Shown here piece after piece: positions 1 through 8,465 of a stretch of DNA of 64,000 nt. Source of the DNA: Methylobacterium sp. WL119 (GTDB lineage Bacteria; Pseudomonadota; Alphaproteobacteria; Rhizobiales; Beijerinckiaceae); NCBI RefSeq assembly GCF_008039875.1, contig NZ_VRUU01000002.1, forward strand, positions 156,847 to 220,846, given 5' to 3'. Each line of letters starts with the position of its first letter. Within the stretch, counting starts at the first letter, position 1. Both the position numbers and the translations under genes were made by a program. Under the pieces are notes generated by a model that saw only the letters and a list, made by a program, of their open reading frames with translations, was not told the DNA's origin and ran no database searches.

Positions 1-400
1 GGGCGCGGGCGAGGCCGATCCCGTCCATCGCCGCCTGCTCGCGGACGGCTTCCGCAGCGCGCTCGGCCGAGCGCTCGCGATCGTCGAGGATCTCGACCTT
101 CTTCAGGTCCTCGAACGCCTCGCCGAGCTCAGCCTTGGCCTCGGCGAGCTGGCCTTCCAGGGCGATCGCCGATTGGCGCATGTTGTCCCGGCGCGTGGCG
201 GCGGCGCGGGCGTAGGTCGGGTAGGCGAAATGCCCGATGTCGGTGATACCGGCGCGGGCCTCCTCGTGGACGACCTCGCGGTCGAGCTCCATCGCCATGC
301 GCTGGAAGTCGGCCATCATCATCTCGATCTGGGTGACGCGGCGGCGCTTCTCGTCGACCTGAAAGCGGCGCAGCCGGATCAGCGTGTCACGCGATTTCAT
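1..400 (-). CDS. fliJ: Flagellar export protein FliJ (3' end cut off by window edge)
   Basis: FliJ is the small coiled-coil stalk protein of the flagellar type III export apparatus. It links the FliI ATPase ring to the export gate. About 133 codons are present, starting at an ATG complementary to 398-400, and no stop is reached before the window edge. The product is highly charged and rich in Glu, Lys, Arg and Ala, with long heptad-like helices, and begins MKSRDTLIRLRRFQVDEKRR, as alphaproteobacterial FliJ does. It lies 86 bp downstream of fliI on the same strand and is almost certainly cotranscribed with it. Assignment rests on size, coiled-coil composition and position; FliJ sequences diverge strongly. 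Confidence 0.85.
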   Translation of the reverse strand, partial: MKSRDTLIRLRRFQVDEKRRRVTQIEMMMADFQRMAMELDREVVHEEARAGITDIGHFAYPTYARAAATRRDNMRQSAIALEGQLAEAKAELGEAFEDLKKVEILDDRERSAERAAEAVREQAAMDGIGLARA

Positions 401-486
401 GGGATACGCTCACTCCACACAACGCAGGAGATCCAGGCATATGACCCGAGGAGCGGAGGCGGCGAAGGGCCGCCGCACCGCACGTC

Positions 487-1842
487 TCAGGAACCGCCCA
501 CGATCTCCGCGAGCCGTGCGTAACCATCGCCGATGGAGGTTGCTTCTTCCTTACCCTGCCCCAGAAAAGCCTCCAATCGCGGCATGAGCGCCACCGCCTC
601 GTCGACCTCGGCCGAGGCGCCGGCGCGGTAGGCGCCGAGGCGGATCAGCTCCTCCATGTCGGCGAAGGTCGCGAGCAGCTTGCGCGCCCGCCGCACCACC
701 GGGAGGAAGGCCGGGTCGCAGGACCGCGGCATGGTGCGCGAGACCGAGCGCAGCACGTTCACCGCCGGATAGCGCCCGCGCTCGGCGATGGAGCGCTCCA
801 TCACGATGTGCCCGTCGAGGATGCCGCGCACCGCATCCGCCACCGGCTCGTTGTGGTCGTCGCCCTCCACCAGAACCGTGAACAGCGCCGAGATCGTCCC
901 CTCCCCCACGCCGGGGCCGGCGCGCTCGAGCAGGCGCGGCAGCTCCGAGAACACCGTCGGGGTGTAGCCCTTGGCGGTCGGCGGCTCGCCGGCGGCGAGG
1001 CCGATGTCGCGCTGGGCCATGGCGAAGCGCGTGATCGAATCGATCATGCACAGCACCTTGGCGCCCTGATCGCGGAAATGCTCGGCGACGGAGAGGGTCA
1101 CGTAGGCGGCGTTCCGGCGCATCAGGGCCGGCTCGTCCGAGGTCGCGACCACGACCACGGACCGGGCGAGGCCGGCGGCGCCGAGGTCGTCCTGCAGGAA
1201 TTCCTGAACCTCGCGGCCGCGCTCGCCCACGAGACCGATCACCGCGACGTCGGCGGCGGTGTAGCGGGCGAGCATCGACAGCAGCACGGACTTGCCGACG
1301 CCGGAGCCGGCGAAGATGCCCATGCGCTGCCCGGCGCACATCGTCAGGAAGGTGTTGAGGCAGCGCACCCCGAGATCGAGTGGCGTCCCGACGCGGCGTC
1401 GGGCATGGGCGGGCGGCGGGTCGGCCCGCAGCGGGTAGATCTCCGGCCCGCTGGCGAGCGGGCCGAGGCCGTCCACCGGGCGGCCCAGCGCATCGACGAC
1501 GCGCCCGAGCCAGGCCGGCGAGGGCCGGATCGCGCCCGCGGCCTCGTCGCGGACGAAGGCGGGGCAGCCGCGGCGGACGCCCTCGAGCGAGCCGAACGGC
1601 ATGGCGAGCGCCCGGTCGCCCTGAAAGCCGATGATCTCGCACGGGATGAGCCCGGCGCTGCCGGCGCCCTCGACGTCGAGCCGCCCGCCGAGCCGCATCG
1701 CGGCGACGGGGCCTGCGACCTCGACGAGCAGGCCGCGAATCGCGACGACCCGTCCGTAGGTCTCCAGCGGCTCGACGCGCTCCAGCCCGGCGCGGATTCC
1801 CGAGAGCGTCCGTGCCGCGGTCCCACCCTGGTCCTGCGTCAT
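487..1842 (-). CDS. fliI: Flagellum-specific ATPase FliI
   Basis: FliI is the cytoplasmic ATPase that energises export of flagellar rod, hook and filament subunits; it is homologous to the F1 beta subunit. The 451-residue product has the beta-barrel N-terminal domain, a Walker A motif GSGVGKS at about 179-185, a Walker B Asp near 268 in the segment [12 protein letters not shown], and the family segments [10 protein letters not shown] and [13 protein letters not shown]. Length matches the family (about 440-460). It precedes fliJ and is divergent from ctrA across a 418-bp intergenic region, where CtrA control of flagellar genes would be expected from other alphaproteobacteria. Confidence 0.96.
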   Translation of the reverse strand: MTQDQGGTAARTLSGIRAGLERVEPLETYGRVVAIRGLLVEVAGPVAAMRLGGRLDVEGAGSAGLIPCEIIGFQGDRALAMPFGSLEGVRRGCPAFVRDEAAGAIRPSPAWLGRVVDALGRPVDGLGPLASGPEIYPLRADPPPAHARRRVGTPLDLGVRCLNTFLTMCAGQRMGIFAGSGVGKSVLLSMLARYTAADVAVIGLVGERGREVQEFLQDDLGAAGLARSVVVVATSDEPALMRRNAAYVTLSVAEHFRDQGAKVLCMIDSITRFAMAQRDIGLAAGEPPTAKGYTPTVFSELPRLLERAGPGVGEGTISALFTVLVEGDDHNEPVADAVRGILDGHIVMERSIAERGRYPAVNVLRSVSRTMPRSCDPAFLPVVRRARKLLATFADMEELIRLGAYRAGASAEVDEAVALMPRLEAFLGQGKEEATSIGDGYARLAEIVGGS

Positions 1843-1852
1843 TCCTGAAGCC

Positions 1853-1867
1853 CTAACGGTTCGTTTA
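1853..1867 (-). promoter_or_regulatory. Possible degenerate CtrA box upstream of fliI
   Basis: The sequence CTAA-N7-TTTA lies about 10-25 bp upstream of the fliI start. It matches 6 of 8 positions of the known CtrA consensus TTAA-N7-TTAA. Flagellar genes are classical CtrA targets. The match is weak and a single site of this quality could occur by chance. Confidence 0.25.
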
Positions 1868-2124
1868 CCTCCCTCCTTAACACTGCGGTCATCGGGCTTG
1901 TAGCGGGGCCGATCGCAGTGCTGGTCCGGGTCCCTCGATCCGCTCAGGACATGCGTGCTGGATGTGGCGGAACGGTCACAAACGGGTGCGGCCCGTTACG
2001 GGTGAAGGACTTGGCTGGGGCGGGGGGCGCGGCGTCGGCCGCGGACGGTTTGTGCGGTGAGAACAGACCGCAAACACCGGACGCAAAAAGGTCGCGGCGG
2101 GGTCAAACGATCGCTTGCCACACA

Positions 2125-2152
2125 GAATCAGGTTTTGTTAACGATTAACGAA
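2125..2152 (+). promoter_or_regulatory. GANTC site and TTAAC half-sites in ctrA upstream region
   Basis: A GAATC sequence (2125-2129), the recognition form of the cell-cycle methylase CcrM, is followed by the T/A-rich segment GTTAACGATTAACGAA (2137-2152), with two direct TTAAC half-sites 7 bp apart. This lies about 110-135 bp before the ctrA start, in an otherwise GC-rich region. In Caulobacter, ctrA is controlled by a GANTC-containing promoter and by CtrA itself. The half-site spacing differs from the canonical TTAA-N7-TTAA, so autoregulation here is inferred. No other gene is seen in the 1843-2260 gap. Confidence 0.5.
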
Positions 2153-2260
2153 TAGCGTTTCACGTCAATGACGATGGGGCGTCCGTCCACAGGCCGGTGG
2201 CGGACGAATGGCGGCGACGTGTCCGAACGCTGATACGGCCGGCCGGGCTGGGGATCGACG

Positions 2261-2962
2261 ATGCGGGTACTTCTGATCGAGGACGACGGCGCCACGGCGC
2301 AGAGCATCGAGTTGATGCTCAAGTCCGAGAACTTCAACACCTACACCACCGATCTCGGTGAGGAAGGAATCGATCTCGGCAAGCTCTACGATTACGACAT
2401 CATCCTGCTCGATCTGAACCTGCCCGACATGTCGGGCTACGAAGTGCTTCGCAACCTTCGCGTCGCCAAGGTCAAGACGCCGATCCTGATCCTGTCGGGC
2501 ATGGCCGGCATTGAGGACAAGGTGAAGGGCCTCGGCTTCGGCGCCGACGACTACCTCACCAAGCCGTTCCACAAGGACGAGCTCGTGGCCCGCATCCACG
2601 CGATCGTCCGCCGCTCGAAGGGCCACGCCCAGTCGGTGATCACCACCGCCGACCTGATCGTGAACCTCGACCAGAAGACCGTCGAGGTCGCCGGCTCCCG
2701 CGTCCACCTCACCGGCAAGGAGTACCAGATGCTGGAGCTCCTCTCGCTGCGGAAGGGCACGACGCTGACCAAGGAGATGTTCCTCAACCATCTCTACGGC
2801 GGCATGGACGAGCCCGAGCTGAAGATCATCGACGTGTTCATCTGCAAGCTGCGGAAGAAGCTCGCCAACGCCAGCCAGGGCAAGAACTACATCGAGACCG
2901 TCTGGGGCCGCGGCTACGTGCTGCGCGAGCCGATGGACGCCGAGGAGCGCATCGCCGTCTGA
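2261..2962 (+). CDS. ctrA: Cell-cycle response regulator CtrA
   Basis: CtrA is the OmpR-family master regulator of the alphaproteobacterial cell cycle, controlling division, motility and, in some species, replication initiation. The 233-residue protein has an N-terminal receiver domain (acidic D8/D9, phospho-acceptor D51, K101 in LTKPF) and a C-terminal winged helix from about residue 125, containing [12 protein letters not shown] and [13 protein letters not shown]. Length and sequence are those of canonical CtrA, including the conserved [18 protein letters not shown] start. It stands alone, divergent from fliI, and ends at a strong terminator. The upstream region carries GANTC and TTAAC elements. 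Phosphorylation through the CckA-ChpT relay is expected from homologues, but those genes are not in this window. Confidence 0.98.
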   Translation: MRVLLIEDDGATAQSIELMLKSENFNTYTTDLGEEGIDLGKLYDYDIILLDLNLPDMSGYEVLRNLRVAKVKTPILILSGMAGIEDKVKGLGFGADDYLTKPFHKDELVARIHAIVRRSKGHAQSVITTADLIVNLDQKTVEVAGSRVHLTGKEYQMLELLSLRKGTTLTKEMFLNHLYGGMDEPELKIIDVFICKLRKKLANASQGKNYIETVWGRGYVLREPMDAEERIAV

Positions 2963-2992
2963 TCCTCGCCCGCCCCGGCTCTTCCCTCTACA

Positions 2993-3026
2993 GGCACCCG
3001 CGGATCGCTCCGCGGGTGCCTTCTTC
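2993..3026 (+). terminator. Rho-independent terminator of ctrA
   Basis: A perfect 12-bp stem, GGCACCCGCGGA (2993-3004) with TCCGCGGGTGCC (3009-3020), has a 4-nt loop and is followed by TTCTTCGTTG. It starts 31 bp after the ctrA stop codon. Confidence 0.85.
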
Positions 3027-3168
3027 GTTGCGGCGGCCGGTTTCGCCGCTCGGCCGGTCGACGGTCGCGCTTGTCTTCGGGCCCAACCAGGGATATCCAT
3101 GCTGCCTGCGTCGCCGGCCCCGCACATCTCCGTGCGGTCCCGAGATCGGCGCCGAGGAGAGACGAGCC

Positions 3169-3264
3169 TTGGCCAGCGCCGGCTCAGCACCCGTCATCGT
3201 CGAGGCCGCGACCGCGGCGTCGCTGACGCGCGCCCTCCGCTCGCTTCTGCTTACCCGCCCCTGA
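3169..3264 (+). CDS. Predicted leucine-rich leader peptide of leuA
   Basis: A 31-codon reading frame starts with TTG, 9 nt after the core of a strong Shine-Dalgarno (AGGAGA, 3155-3160). It ends ...SLTRALRSLLLTRP. Five of its last 14 codons encode leucine (CTG, CTC, CTT, CTG, CTT), including two CTT codons that are uncommon in this GC-rich genome. The stop codon (3262-3264) lies inside the 5' arm of a long hairpin. This is the layout of a transcription or translation attenuator leader sensing charged tRNA-Leu. It is inferred from sequence only. The same frame is open further upstream from ATG 3016, so the TTG start is chosen for its ribosome-binding site. Confidence 0.55.
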   Translation: MASAGSAPVIVEAATAASLTRALRSLLLTRP

Positions 3265-3331
3265 GGGCCGTCCGGGCGTTCGCCTGGGCCTTCAGGGGAT
3301 CGCATGGCCGACCTCACAGGCTTCGAAGGCC
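3258..3331 (+). promoter_or_regulatory. Putative leuA attenuator: two mutually exclusive hairpins
   Basis: Segment 1 (CCCCTGAGGGCC, 3258-3269) pairs over 12 bp, with one G-U, to segment 2 (GGCCTTCAGGGG, 3287-3298); an inner CGGGCG/CGCCTG stem extends it. The start of segment 2 (GGCCTTC, 3287-3293) can instead pair perfectly with segment 3 (GAAGGCC, 3325-3331). A ribosome stalled on the leucine codons just before 3262 would cover segment 1 and favour the 2:3 pairing. No U-run follows, so the output may be translational, or terminate by another mechanism, rather than being a classical intrinsic terminator. Confidence 0.5.
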
Positions 3332-3377
3332 GCCCGATCCGCTCGGCGGGGGCGCGCCGCGACAGGGTGGACAACCG

Positions 3378-4940
3378 ATGACCAGCGTTTCCGAGACGAA
3401 AAAAGACCGCGTCGTGATCTTCGACACGACGTTGCGCGACGGCGAGCAATGCCCGGGCGCGACCATGACCCTTGACGAGAAGCTCGCCGTCGCCGAGCTG
3501 CTCGACGCGATGGGCGTCGACGTCATCGAGGCCGGCTTCCCGATCGCCTCGAACGGCGACTTCGAGGCCGTCTCGGAGATCGCCCGCCGCGCCAAGCGCG
3601 CCACCATCGCCGGGCTCGCCCGCGCCATCCCCGCCGACATCGCCCGGGCCGGCGAAGCGGTGCGGCACGCCCGCCAGGGGCGCATCCACACCTTCGTCTC
3701 GACCTCGCCGATTCATCTCGCGCACCAGATGCGCAAGACCGAGGACGAGGTCGTCGAGATCATCCTCAAGACGGTGGCGCAGGCCCGCGACCTCGTCGCC
3801 GACGTCGAGTGGTCGGCGATGGACGCGACCCGCACGCCGATCGACTACCTGTGCCGCTGCGTCGAGGCGGCGATCAAGGCCGGCGCGACGACGATCAACC
3901 TGCCCGACACCGTCGGCTACGCGACGCCGGGCGAGTACCGCGCGATGTTCGAGGCGGTGCGCGAGCGTGTGCCGAACGCCGACAAGGCGATCTTCTCGGT
4001 CCATTGCCACAACGATCTCGGCCTCGCGATCGCCAACACGTTGGCCGGCATCGAGGGCGGCGCGCGGCAGGTCGAGTGCACGATCAACGGCATCGGCGAG
4101 CGCGCGGGCAACGCGGCGCTTGAGGAGGTGGTGATGGCAATCCGCACCCGCTCCGACGTGCTGCCCTACGAGACCGGCATCGAATCGACGATGCTGACCC
4201 GGGCCTCGAAGCTCGTCAGCCACGCCACGAACTTCCCGGTACAATTCAACAAGGCAATCGTCGGCCGCAACGCCTTCGCGCACGAGAGCGGCATCCACCA
4301 GGACGGCATGCTCAAGCACGCCGAGACCTACGAGATCATGACCCCGGCCTCGGTCGGCCTCACCAAGACCAACCTGGTGATGGGCAAGCATTCCGGCCGC
4401 GCCGCCTTCCGCTCGAAGCTCGACGAGCTCGGATTGAGGCTGTCCGACAACCAGCTGCAGGACGTTTTCGAGCGGTTCAAGGCCTTGGCCGACCGCAAGA
4501 AGAACGTCTACGACGAGGACATCGAGGCGCTGGTCGACGAGAATCTCGCCACCGCGCACGACCGCATCCGCCTGGTCTCGCTCTCGGTCATCGCCGGCAC
4601 GCGCGGGCCGCAGCGCGCGACCATGAAGGTCGCCGTCGACGGCAAGACGCTCACCGAGGAGGCCGACGGCAACGGGCCGGTCGACGCGGTGTTCAACGCG
4701 ATCCAGGCGCTGGTGCCGCACGAGGCGCAGCTCGAGCTCTACCAGGTCCACGCGGTTACCGCCGGCACGGATGCCCAGGCGGAGGTCTCGGTGCGGCTGA
4801 AGGCCGGCGAGCGCTCGATCACCGCACGCGGCGCCGACCCCGACACCCTCGTCGCCTCGGCCAAGGCCTACCTCTCGGCGCTGAACAAGCTCTCGGCCTC
4901 GGCCGTACGCCTCCACGCGCAGCACGCGGCGGCGGAGTAG
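3378..4940 (+). CDS. leuA: 2-isopropylmalate synthase
   Basis: LeuA condenses acetyl-CoA with 2-oxoisovalerate to give 2-isopropylmalate, the first committed step of leucine biosynthesis. The 520-residue product begins [20 protein letters not shown]. It has the HMGL-like TIM barrel with DTTLRDGEQ (about 16-24), the metal-binding HCHND motif (about 209-213) and GIGERAGN, followed by a C-terminal LeuA allosteric domain (about 390-515) that normally binds leucine. The reading frame stays open far upstream, but this ATG is chosen because the family similarity starts here. It follows a 415-bp leader with a candidate leucine-sensing attenuator, so expression may be controlled by leucine both allosterically and at the RNA level. 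Confidence 0.96.
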   Translation: MTSVSETKKDRVVIFDTTLRDGEQCPGATMTLDEKLAVAELLDAMGVDVIEAGFPIASNGDFEAVSEIARRAKRATIAGLARAIPADIARAGEAVRHARQGRIHTFVSTSPIHLAHQMRKTEDEVVEIILKTVAQARDLVADVEWSAMDATRTPIDYLCRCVEAAIKAGATTINLPDTVGYATPGEYRAMFEAVRERVPNADKAIFSVHCHNDLGLAIANTLAGIEGGARQVECTINGIGERAGNAALEEVVMAIRTRSDVLPYETGIESTMLTRASKLVSHATNFPVQFNKAIVGRNAFAHESGIHQDGMLKHAETYEIMTPASVGLTKTNLVMGKHSGRAAFRSKLDELGLRLSDNQLQDVFERFKALADRKKNVYDEDIEALVDENLATAHDRIRLVSLSVIAGTRGPQRATMKVAVDGKTLTEEADGNGPVDAVFNAIQALVPHEAQLELYQVHAVTAGTDAQAEVSVRLKAGERSITARGADPDTLVASAKAYLSALNKLSASAVRLHAQHAAAE

Positions 4941-5082
4941 GCCGAAAACCGACCGGCCCGGGGGAAAATTCCCGCTCGCGGGCAAAAACCGCGAACACGG
5001 GGTGGACAGCCCCCGGCCCGGTTGGTATCAGCCCGCATCGCAGCGGGACTTGGTGGACCGCGGCGGATCGCTCAATGCGATC

Positions 5083-5158
<76 letters not shown>

Positions 5159-5184
5159 AAAGATTCCGAACTTCGATGATGTCA

Positions 5185-5219
5185 GGGCAGGACGCGGTCG
5201 CGCGTTCTGCCCTTCTTCG
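5185..5219 (+). terminator. Terminator after tRNA-Lys
   Basis: GGGCAGGACGCG (5185-5196) pairs with CGCGTTCTGCCC (5201-5212), with one G-U, across a 4-nt loop. It is followed by TTCTTCGTTTG. Confidence 0.75.
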
Positions 5220-5332
5220 TTTGGTCCGGCGCCAGCGATCACGCGTGTCTCGCCGATTCGGCCTCGCGCCTGCATTCTGCATGCAGTTTGGCCCGGGCCT
5301 TGCTGGATCCCGCCGTCAGCGTGGAGCCGGTG

Positions 5333-6130
5333 ATGGATGCGGTTGCGAACGGCCGGGACGTGCAGCTCGCCCTGCGGGGCATCCGCAAGGCGTTCCCGGC
5401 GAAGGGTGGTGCCGTCCCGGTGCTCGACGGGCTGAGCTTCGACATCTACGAGCGCGACTTCGTCAGCATCATCGGGCCGTCCGGCTGCGGCAAGACCACG
5501 GTCTTCAACGTGATCGCCGGCCTGCTCGAGCCCGACGCGGGGACGATGCGCTTTCGCGGCGAGATCGTGCCCGGCCTGTCCGGCCGCGTCGGCTACATGA
5601 TGCAGAAGGACCTGCTGTTCCCCTGGCGCACGGTCCTGCAGAACGTGATGCTCGGCCTGGAGATGAAGGGCGTCGACGCCAGGGCCGCCACCGAGACGGC
5701 ACGGGACTACCTCGCCCGCTTCGGCCTGTCCGGCTTCGAGAACGCCTCCCCCAAGACCCTGTCAGGCGGCATGCGGCAGCGCGCGGCGCTGATCCGGACG
5801 CTGATCATGGATCCGGACATCCTGCTCCTCGACGAGCCGTTCTCGGCGCTCGACTACCAGACCCGGCTCTACCTCGAAGGCGTGCTGCTCGACGCGGTCG
5901 AGACCTTCCACAAGACCGTCGTGCTCGTGACCCACGACATCGACGAGGCGGTGGCGCTCTCGAAGCGCGTTGTGGTGCTGGGCAATCGCCCGACCCGGGT
6001 GAAGGCGGTGCACGACATCGCGCTCAGCGATCGGTCGCCGATCGGCGCCCGCAGCGATCCGCGCTTCTCCGAGTATTTCAATACGCTCTGCGGCGAGCTC
6101 GACATCCAGACCAGCGCGAGGGCGGCCTGA
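5333..6130 (+). CDS. ABC transporter ATP-binding protein (nitrate/sulfonate/taurine family)
   Basis: ATPase subunit of a three-gene importer. The 265-residue protein has Walker A GPSGCGKT (from residue 48), a Q-loop in MMQKDLLFPWRT, signature LSGGMRQR (from about 143), Walker B ILLLDEPF and the H-loop VTHDIDEA, in the order typical of TauB/SsuB/NrtD proteins. The ATG at 5333 is chosen because GGAG lies 6 nt upstream; the frame stays open a little further upstream. Its stop overlaps the permease start (TGATG), showing tight translational coupling. The substrate cannot be told from sequence; sulfonates, taurine, nitrate, or pyrimidine/thiamine precursors are all possible. Confidence 0.9.
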   Translation: MDAVANGRDVQLALRGIRKAFPAKGGAVPVLDGLSFDIYERDFVSIIGPSGCGKTTVFNVIAGLLEPDAGTMRFRGEIVPGLSGRVGYMMQKDLLFPWRTVLQNVMLGLEMKGVDARAATETARDYLARFGLSGFENASPKTLSGGMRQRAALIRTLIMDPDILLLDEPFSALDYQTRLYLEGVLLDAVETFHKTVVLVTHDIDEAVALSKRVVVLGNRPTRVKAVHDIALSDRSPIGARSDPRFSEYFNTLCGELDIQTSARAA

Positions 6131-7014
6131 TGGCGATCCAGATCCTATCCCACGAACAGGCACCGCCGGAGGCGGCGAGCCGACCGACGCCGCCGGCCCG
6201 ACGCCGCCGGCCCGGTGCCCTGGCACGGGCGATCGACACCACGCTCGGGCGCGGACTGATCCAGCTCCTCGCGGTGGCCGTGTTCTTCGCGGCTTGGGAG
6301 GTCGCGGTCGATGCCGGCTGGCTCACCGAGTTCCTGGTCGGCGCGCCCTCGGGCATCTGGCGGGTGTTCGTCAAGAGCGTGCTCGACGGCAGCCTCGCCC
6401 ACGACACCTGGCTCACGGTGGTGGAGGCCATCCTGGGCTTCGTGATCGGCACCGCGATCGGCTCGGTCGCGGGGCTCGGGCTCTGGTACTCGGTGCTGGT
6501 GGCGCGGATCGTCGAGCCGTTCATCGTCGCGATCAACTCGGTGCCGAAGATCGCGCTCGCCCCGATCGTGATCCTGTGGTTCGGCACCGGGTTCGTCTCG
6601 AAGGTCGCGCTCGCGGTCTCGCTGACGGCGCTGGTCGCGCTGATCGCGGCGTACCAGGCCGCCCGGGACGCCGATCCCGACCTGCAGGCGCTGCTGGCCT
6701 CGATGGGCGCCTCGAAGAACCGGATCTTCCGCTCGGTGATCGTGCCGTCGACGCTGCCGGCGATCATCGGGATGTTCCGGATCAACATCGGCTTCGCGCT
6801 GGTCGGCGCGGTCGTCGGCGAGTTCATCTCGTCCCAGGCCGGGCTCGGCCACCTGATCTACAACGCCTCGTCGCTCTACGACCTCAACGCCGTCTGGGTC
6901 GGGCTGTTCGTGCTGATGTTCGTCGGCTTCCTGCTCTACCACGTCATCGATTTCGCCGAGCGCCGCATCCTGCCGTGGCGGCAGGTCGACACCGCCTGCA
7001 GCGTCCAGGTCTGA
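6130..7014 (+). CDS. ABC transporter permease (SsuC/TauC-like)
   Basis: Inner-membrane channel subunit of the importer. The 294-residue product has a charged N-terminal tail rich in Pro and Arg, then about six hydrophobic segments of the binding-protein-dependent transport family. The cytoplasmic EAA-like loop, ALLASMGASKNRIFRSVIVP, contacts the ATPase. The start ATG overlaps the stop of the upstream ATP-binding gene, and the binding-protein gene follows 75 bp downstream. Family-typical length and topology make the role secure; the substrate is not known. Confidence 0.9.
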   Translation: MAIQILSHEQAPPEAASRPTPPARRRRPGALARAIDTTLGRGLIQLLAVAVFFAAWEVAVDAGWLTEFLVGAPSGIWRVFVKSVLDGSLAHDTWLTVVEAILGFVIGTAIGSVAGLGLWYSVLVARIVEPFIVAINSVPKIALAPIVILWFGTGFVSKVALAVSLTALVALIAAYQAARDADPDLQALLASMGASKNRIFRSVIVPSTLPAIIGMFRINIGFALVGAVVGEFISSQAGLGHLIYNASSLYDLNAVWVGLFVLMFVGFLLYHVIDFAERRILPWRQVDTACSVQV

Positions 7015-7089
7015 GTTCCAAGCCGGCGGAGCGCGGCTCGCCGCGGCCGTCCGCCCCGCCCTTCCCGCCAGCAGAACGAGAGCCTTCCG

Positions 7090-8055
7090 ATGATCCAGCG
7101 TCGTCCCCTCATCGCGACCGTCGCCGCGGCCTGGCTGATGGGGGCCCTGCCCGCCTCGGCGGCGGCGCTGAAGGCGACCGCGAGCCAGGCCTTCCAGTCG
7201 ATGCTCTACCTGCCGCTCTACGTCGCCCTGGACGAGGGCCTGTTCGAGAAGGCCGGCATCGACGTGACCAAGGAGACGGCCGGCGCGCCGAGCGTCGCGC
7301 TCTCGGCGGTGATCTCGAAGAGCGCGCAGTTCTCGATCCACGGCCCGGAATGGACCGCGGTGGCGGCCTCCAAGGGCGCGCCCGTCGGCGTCATCGCCAA
7401 CGTCGTCAACGGTGCCGCCGTGTGGATCGCGACGACGCCGGACTTCGTCTTCAACGACGTGAAGGACCTCAAGGGGCAGACCATCGTCACCGGGTTGATG
7501 CCGACGACGAGCACCTCGCTGTTCCTCAAGCTCTTGAAGGAGAACGGCCTGTCGAAGGACGACGTGACGCTGACGCAGGTGCAGCTCGGCACCGAGCCGG
7601 GCCCGTTCCTCGCCGGCCAGGCCAAGGTCGCCGTGCTGTACGAGCCCGGCCTCGATCAGGTCGCCGCCAAGGGGATGAAGGTCGTCCTCGGCTTCCCCGA
7701 GAAGTACGGCCCCTACGCGTTCTCGGCGGTGAGCGCGCGCAGGGATGTCGATCCGGCGGTGGCGCAGGCCTTCGTCGACGGCATGCAGGCGGCGATCCGG
7801 CTGATGCAGTCCGATCCGGCCAAGGCGGTCGCGGTGGCGAAGAAGGAGTTCCCCAACCTCGATCCGACCGTGGTCGAGGCTGCGGTCAAGCGCATGATGG
7901 GCGACAAGGTCTATCCGGAAAGCGTCGACATCACGTCCGATGCCCTCAAGATCGCCCTCGATACGCAGATCGCCCTCGGCAACCTCGCGGCCCAGCCGGA
8001 CTACGCCACCTTCGTGCGGCGCGATTTCATCACCAAGGCGATGGCCGGCCAGTAG
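7090..8055 (+). CDS. ABC transporter periplasmic substrate-binding protein (SsuA/THI5-like)
   Basis: The 321-residue protein has a classical Sec signal peptide ending near ALPASAAA (about residue 24). An NMT1/THI5/SsuA-like fold follows, starting with MLYLPLYVALDEGLFEKAGI, which is the typical lobe-1 motif of sulfonate, nitrate and pyrimidine binding proteins. It is the third gene of the importer, in the same direction as the ATPase and permease genes. There is no lipobox, so the mature protein should be soluble in the periplasm. Substrate identity would need binding assays or comparison with characterised homologues. Confidence 0.88.
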   Translation: MIQRRPLIATVAAAWLMGALPASAAALKATASQAFQSMLYLPLYVALDEGLFEKAGIDVTKETAGAPSVALSAVISKSAQFSIHGPEWTAVAASKGAPVGVIANVVNGAAVWIATTPDFVFNDVKDLKGQTIVTGLMPTTSTSLFLKLLKENGLSKDDVTLTQVQLGTEPGPFLAGQAKVAVLYEPGLDQVAAKGMKVVLGFPEKYGPYAFSAVSARRDVDPAVAQAFVDGMQAAIRLMQSDPAKAVAVAKKEFPNLDPTVVEAAVKRMMGDKVYPESVDITSDALKIALDTQIALGNLAAQPDYATFVRRDFITKAMAGQ

Positions 8056-8098
8056 CGCCCGGTGCCGTCCGCGATCTCAGCGCGGATGGTCCCCCGTC

Positions 8099-8344
8099 TC
8101 AGCGGGCGGCCGGACGCGACGATCGGAGGGACTTCGCTGCCATCGACGCGCTCGGTGGCAGATCGTTCGCGCTCGGAACCGCCGCGTCCTTCTCCGGGAG
8201 GGGGCCGGGCTTCTTCGCCTCCCGTTCGCGCTCGAAGCCGTAGCCGAGGTTCACGCCGGCATAGGCGCCGGTGAAATCCTCGGCCCTCGCCTGCTGCGCC
8301 GTGGCGAGGGCGAGCAGGATTCCGAACGGTACGGTACAACGCAT
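8099..8344 (-). CDS. Small exported protein with a porin-like N-terminal motif
   Basis: An 81-residue product with a signal peptide (MRCTVPFGILLALATAQQARA). It is followed by DFTGAYAGVNLGYGFERE, which resembles the first beta strand of small alphaproteobacterial outer-membrane beta-barrel proteins (Omp25-like). The remaining 45 residues are polar and low in complexity and do not look like further strands. It may therefore be a truncated or decayed barrel protein, or a short periplasmic protein. It lies downstream of the cold-shock gene terminator and converges on the ABC importer. Confidence 0.55.
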   Translation of the reverse strand: MRCTVPFGILLALATAQQARAEDFTGAYAGVNLGYGFEREREAKKPGPLPEKDAAVPSANDLPPSASMAAKSLRSSRPAAR

Positions 8345-8374
8345 GAGATGTCTCCGATTGCCGTCCCGGAACGC

Positions 8375-8401
8375 AAAACGGCGGCCCCGTGAGGGACCGC
8401 C
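8375..8401 (-). terminator. Terminator of the cold-shock gene
   Basis: On the minus strand GGCGGTCCC, a 4-nt loop and GGGGCCGCC (one wobble pair) are followed by GTTTTG. It lies about 65 bp downstream of the cold-shock gene stop codon. Confidence 0.7.
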
Positions 8402-8465
8402 GGTTCCAATCGCAGCGGGAAGGCGGCGGAAGCGAGGCCGCCGCGTTCGCCAAAAACGCCGCCGA

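Noticed and set aside
1969..1997. GGAAC ... CGTT pair upstream of ctrA, as an EcfG promoter
   Set aside because: The spacer is 20 nt, too long for EcfG (16-17), so it was not accepted.
1918..2148. 76-codon plus-strand frame in the fliI-ctrA gap
   Set aside because: Its composition is low-complexity and it overlaps the presumed ctrA regulatory region. No ribosome site or family features were seen; most likely a chance frame.
2165..3190. 341-codon minus-strand frame opposite ctrA
   Set aside because: It is the GC-rich antisense shadow of a well-recognised gene (ctrA). Its translation is Asp/Val/Leu/Gly-rich without family motifs.
8371..8407. GGAAC ... CGTT on the minus strand downstream of the cold-shock gene, as an EcfG promoter for the 81-residue gene
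   Set aside because: The spacer is about 22 nt and the sequence is better explained as the cold-shock terminator.
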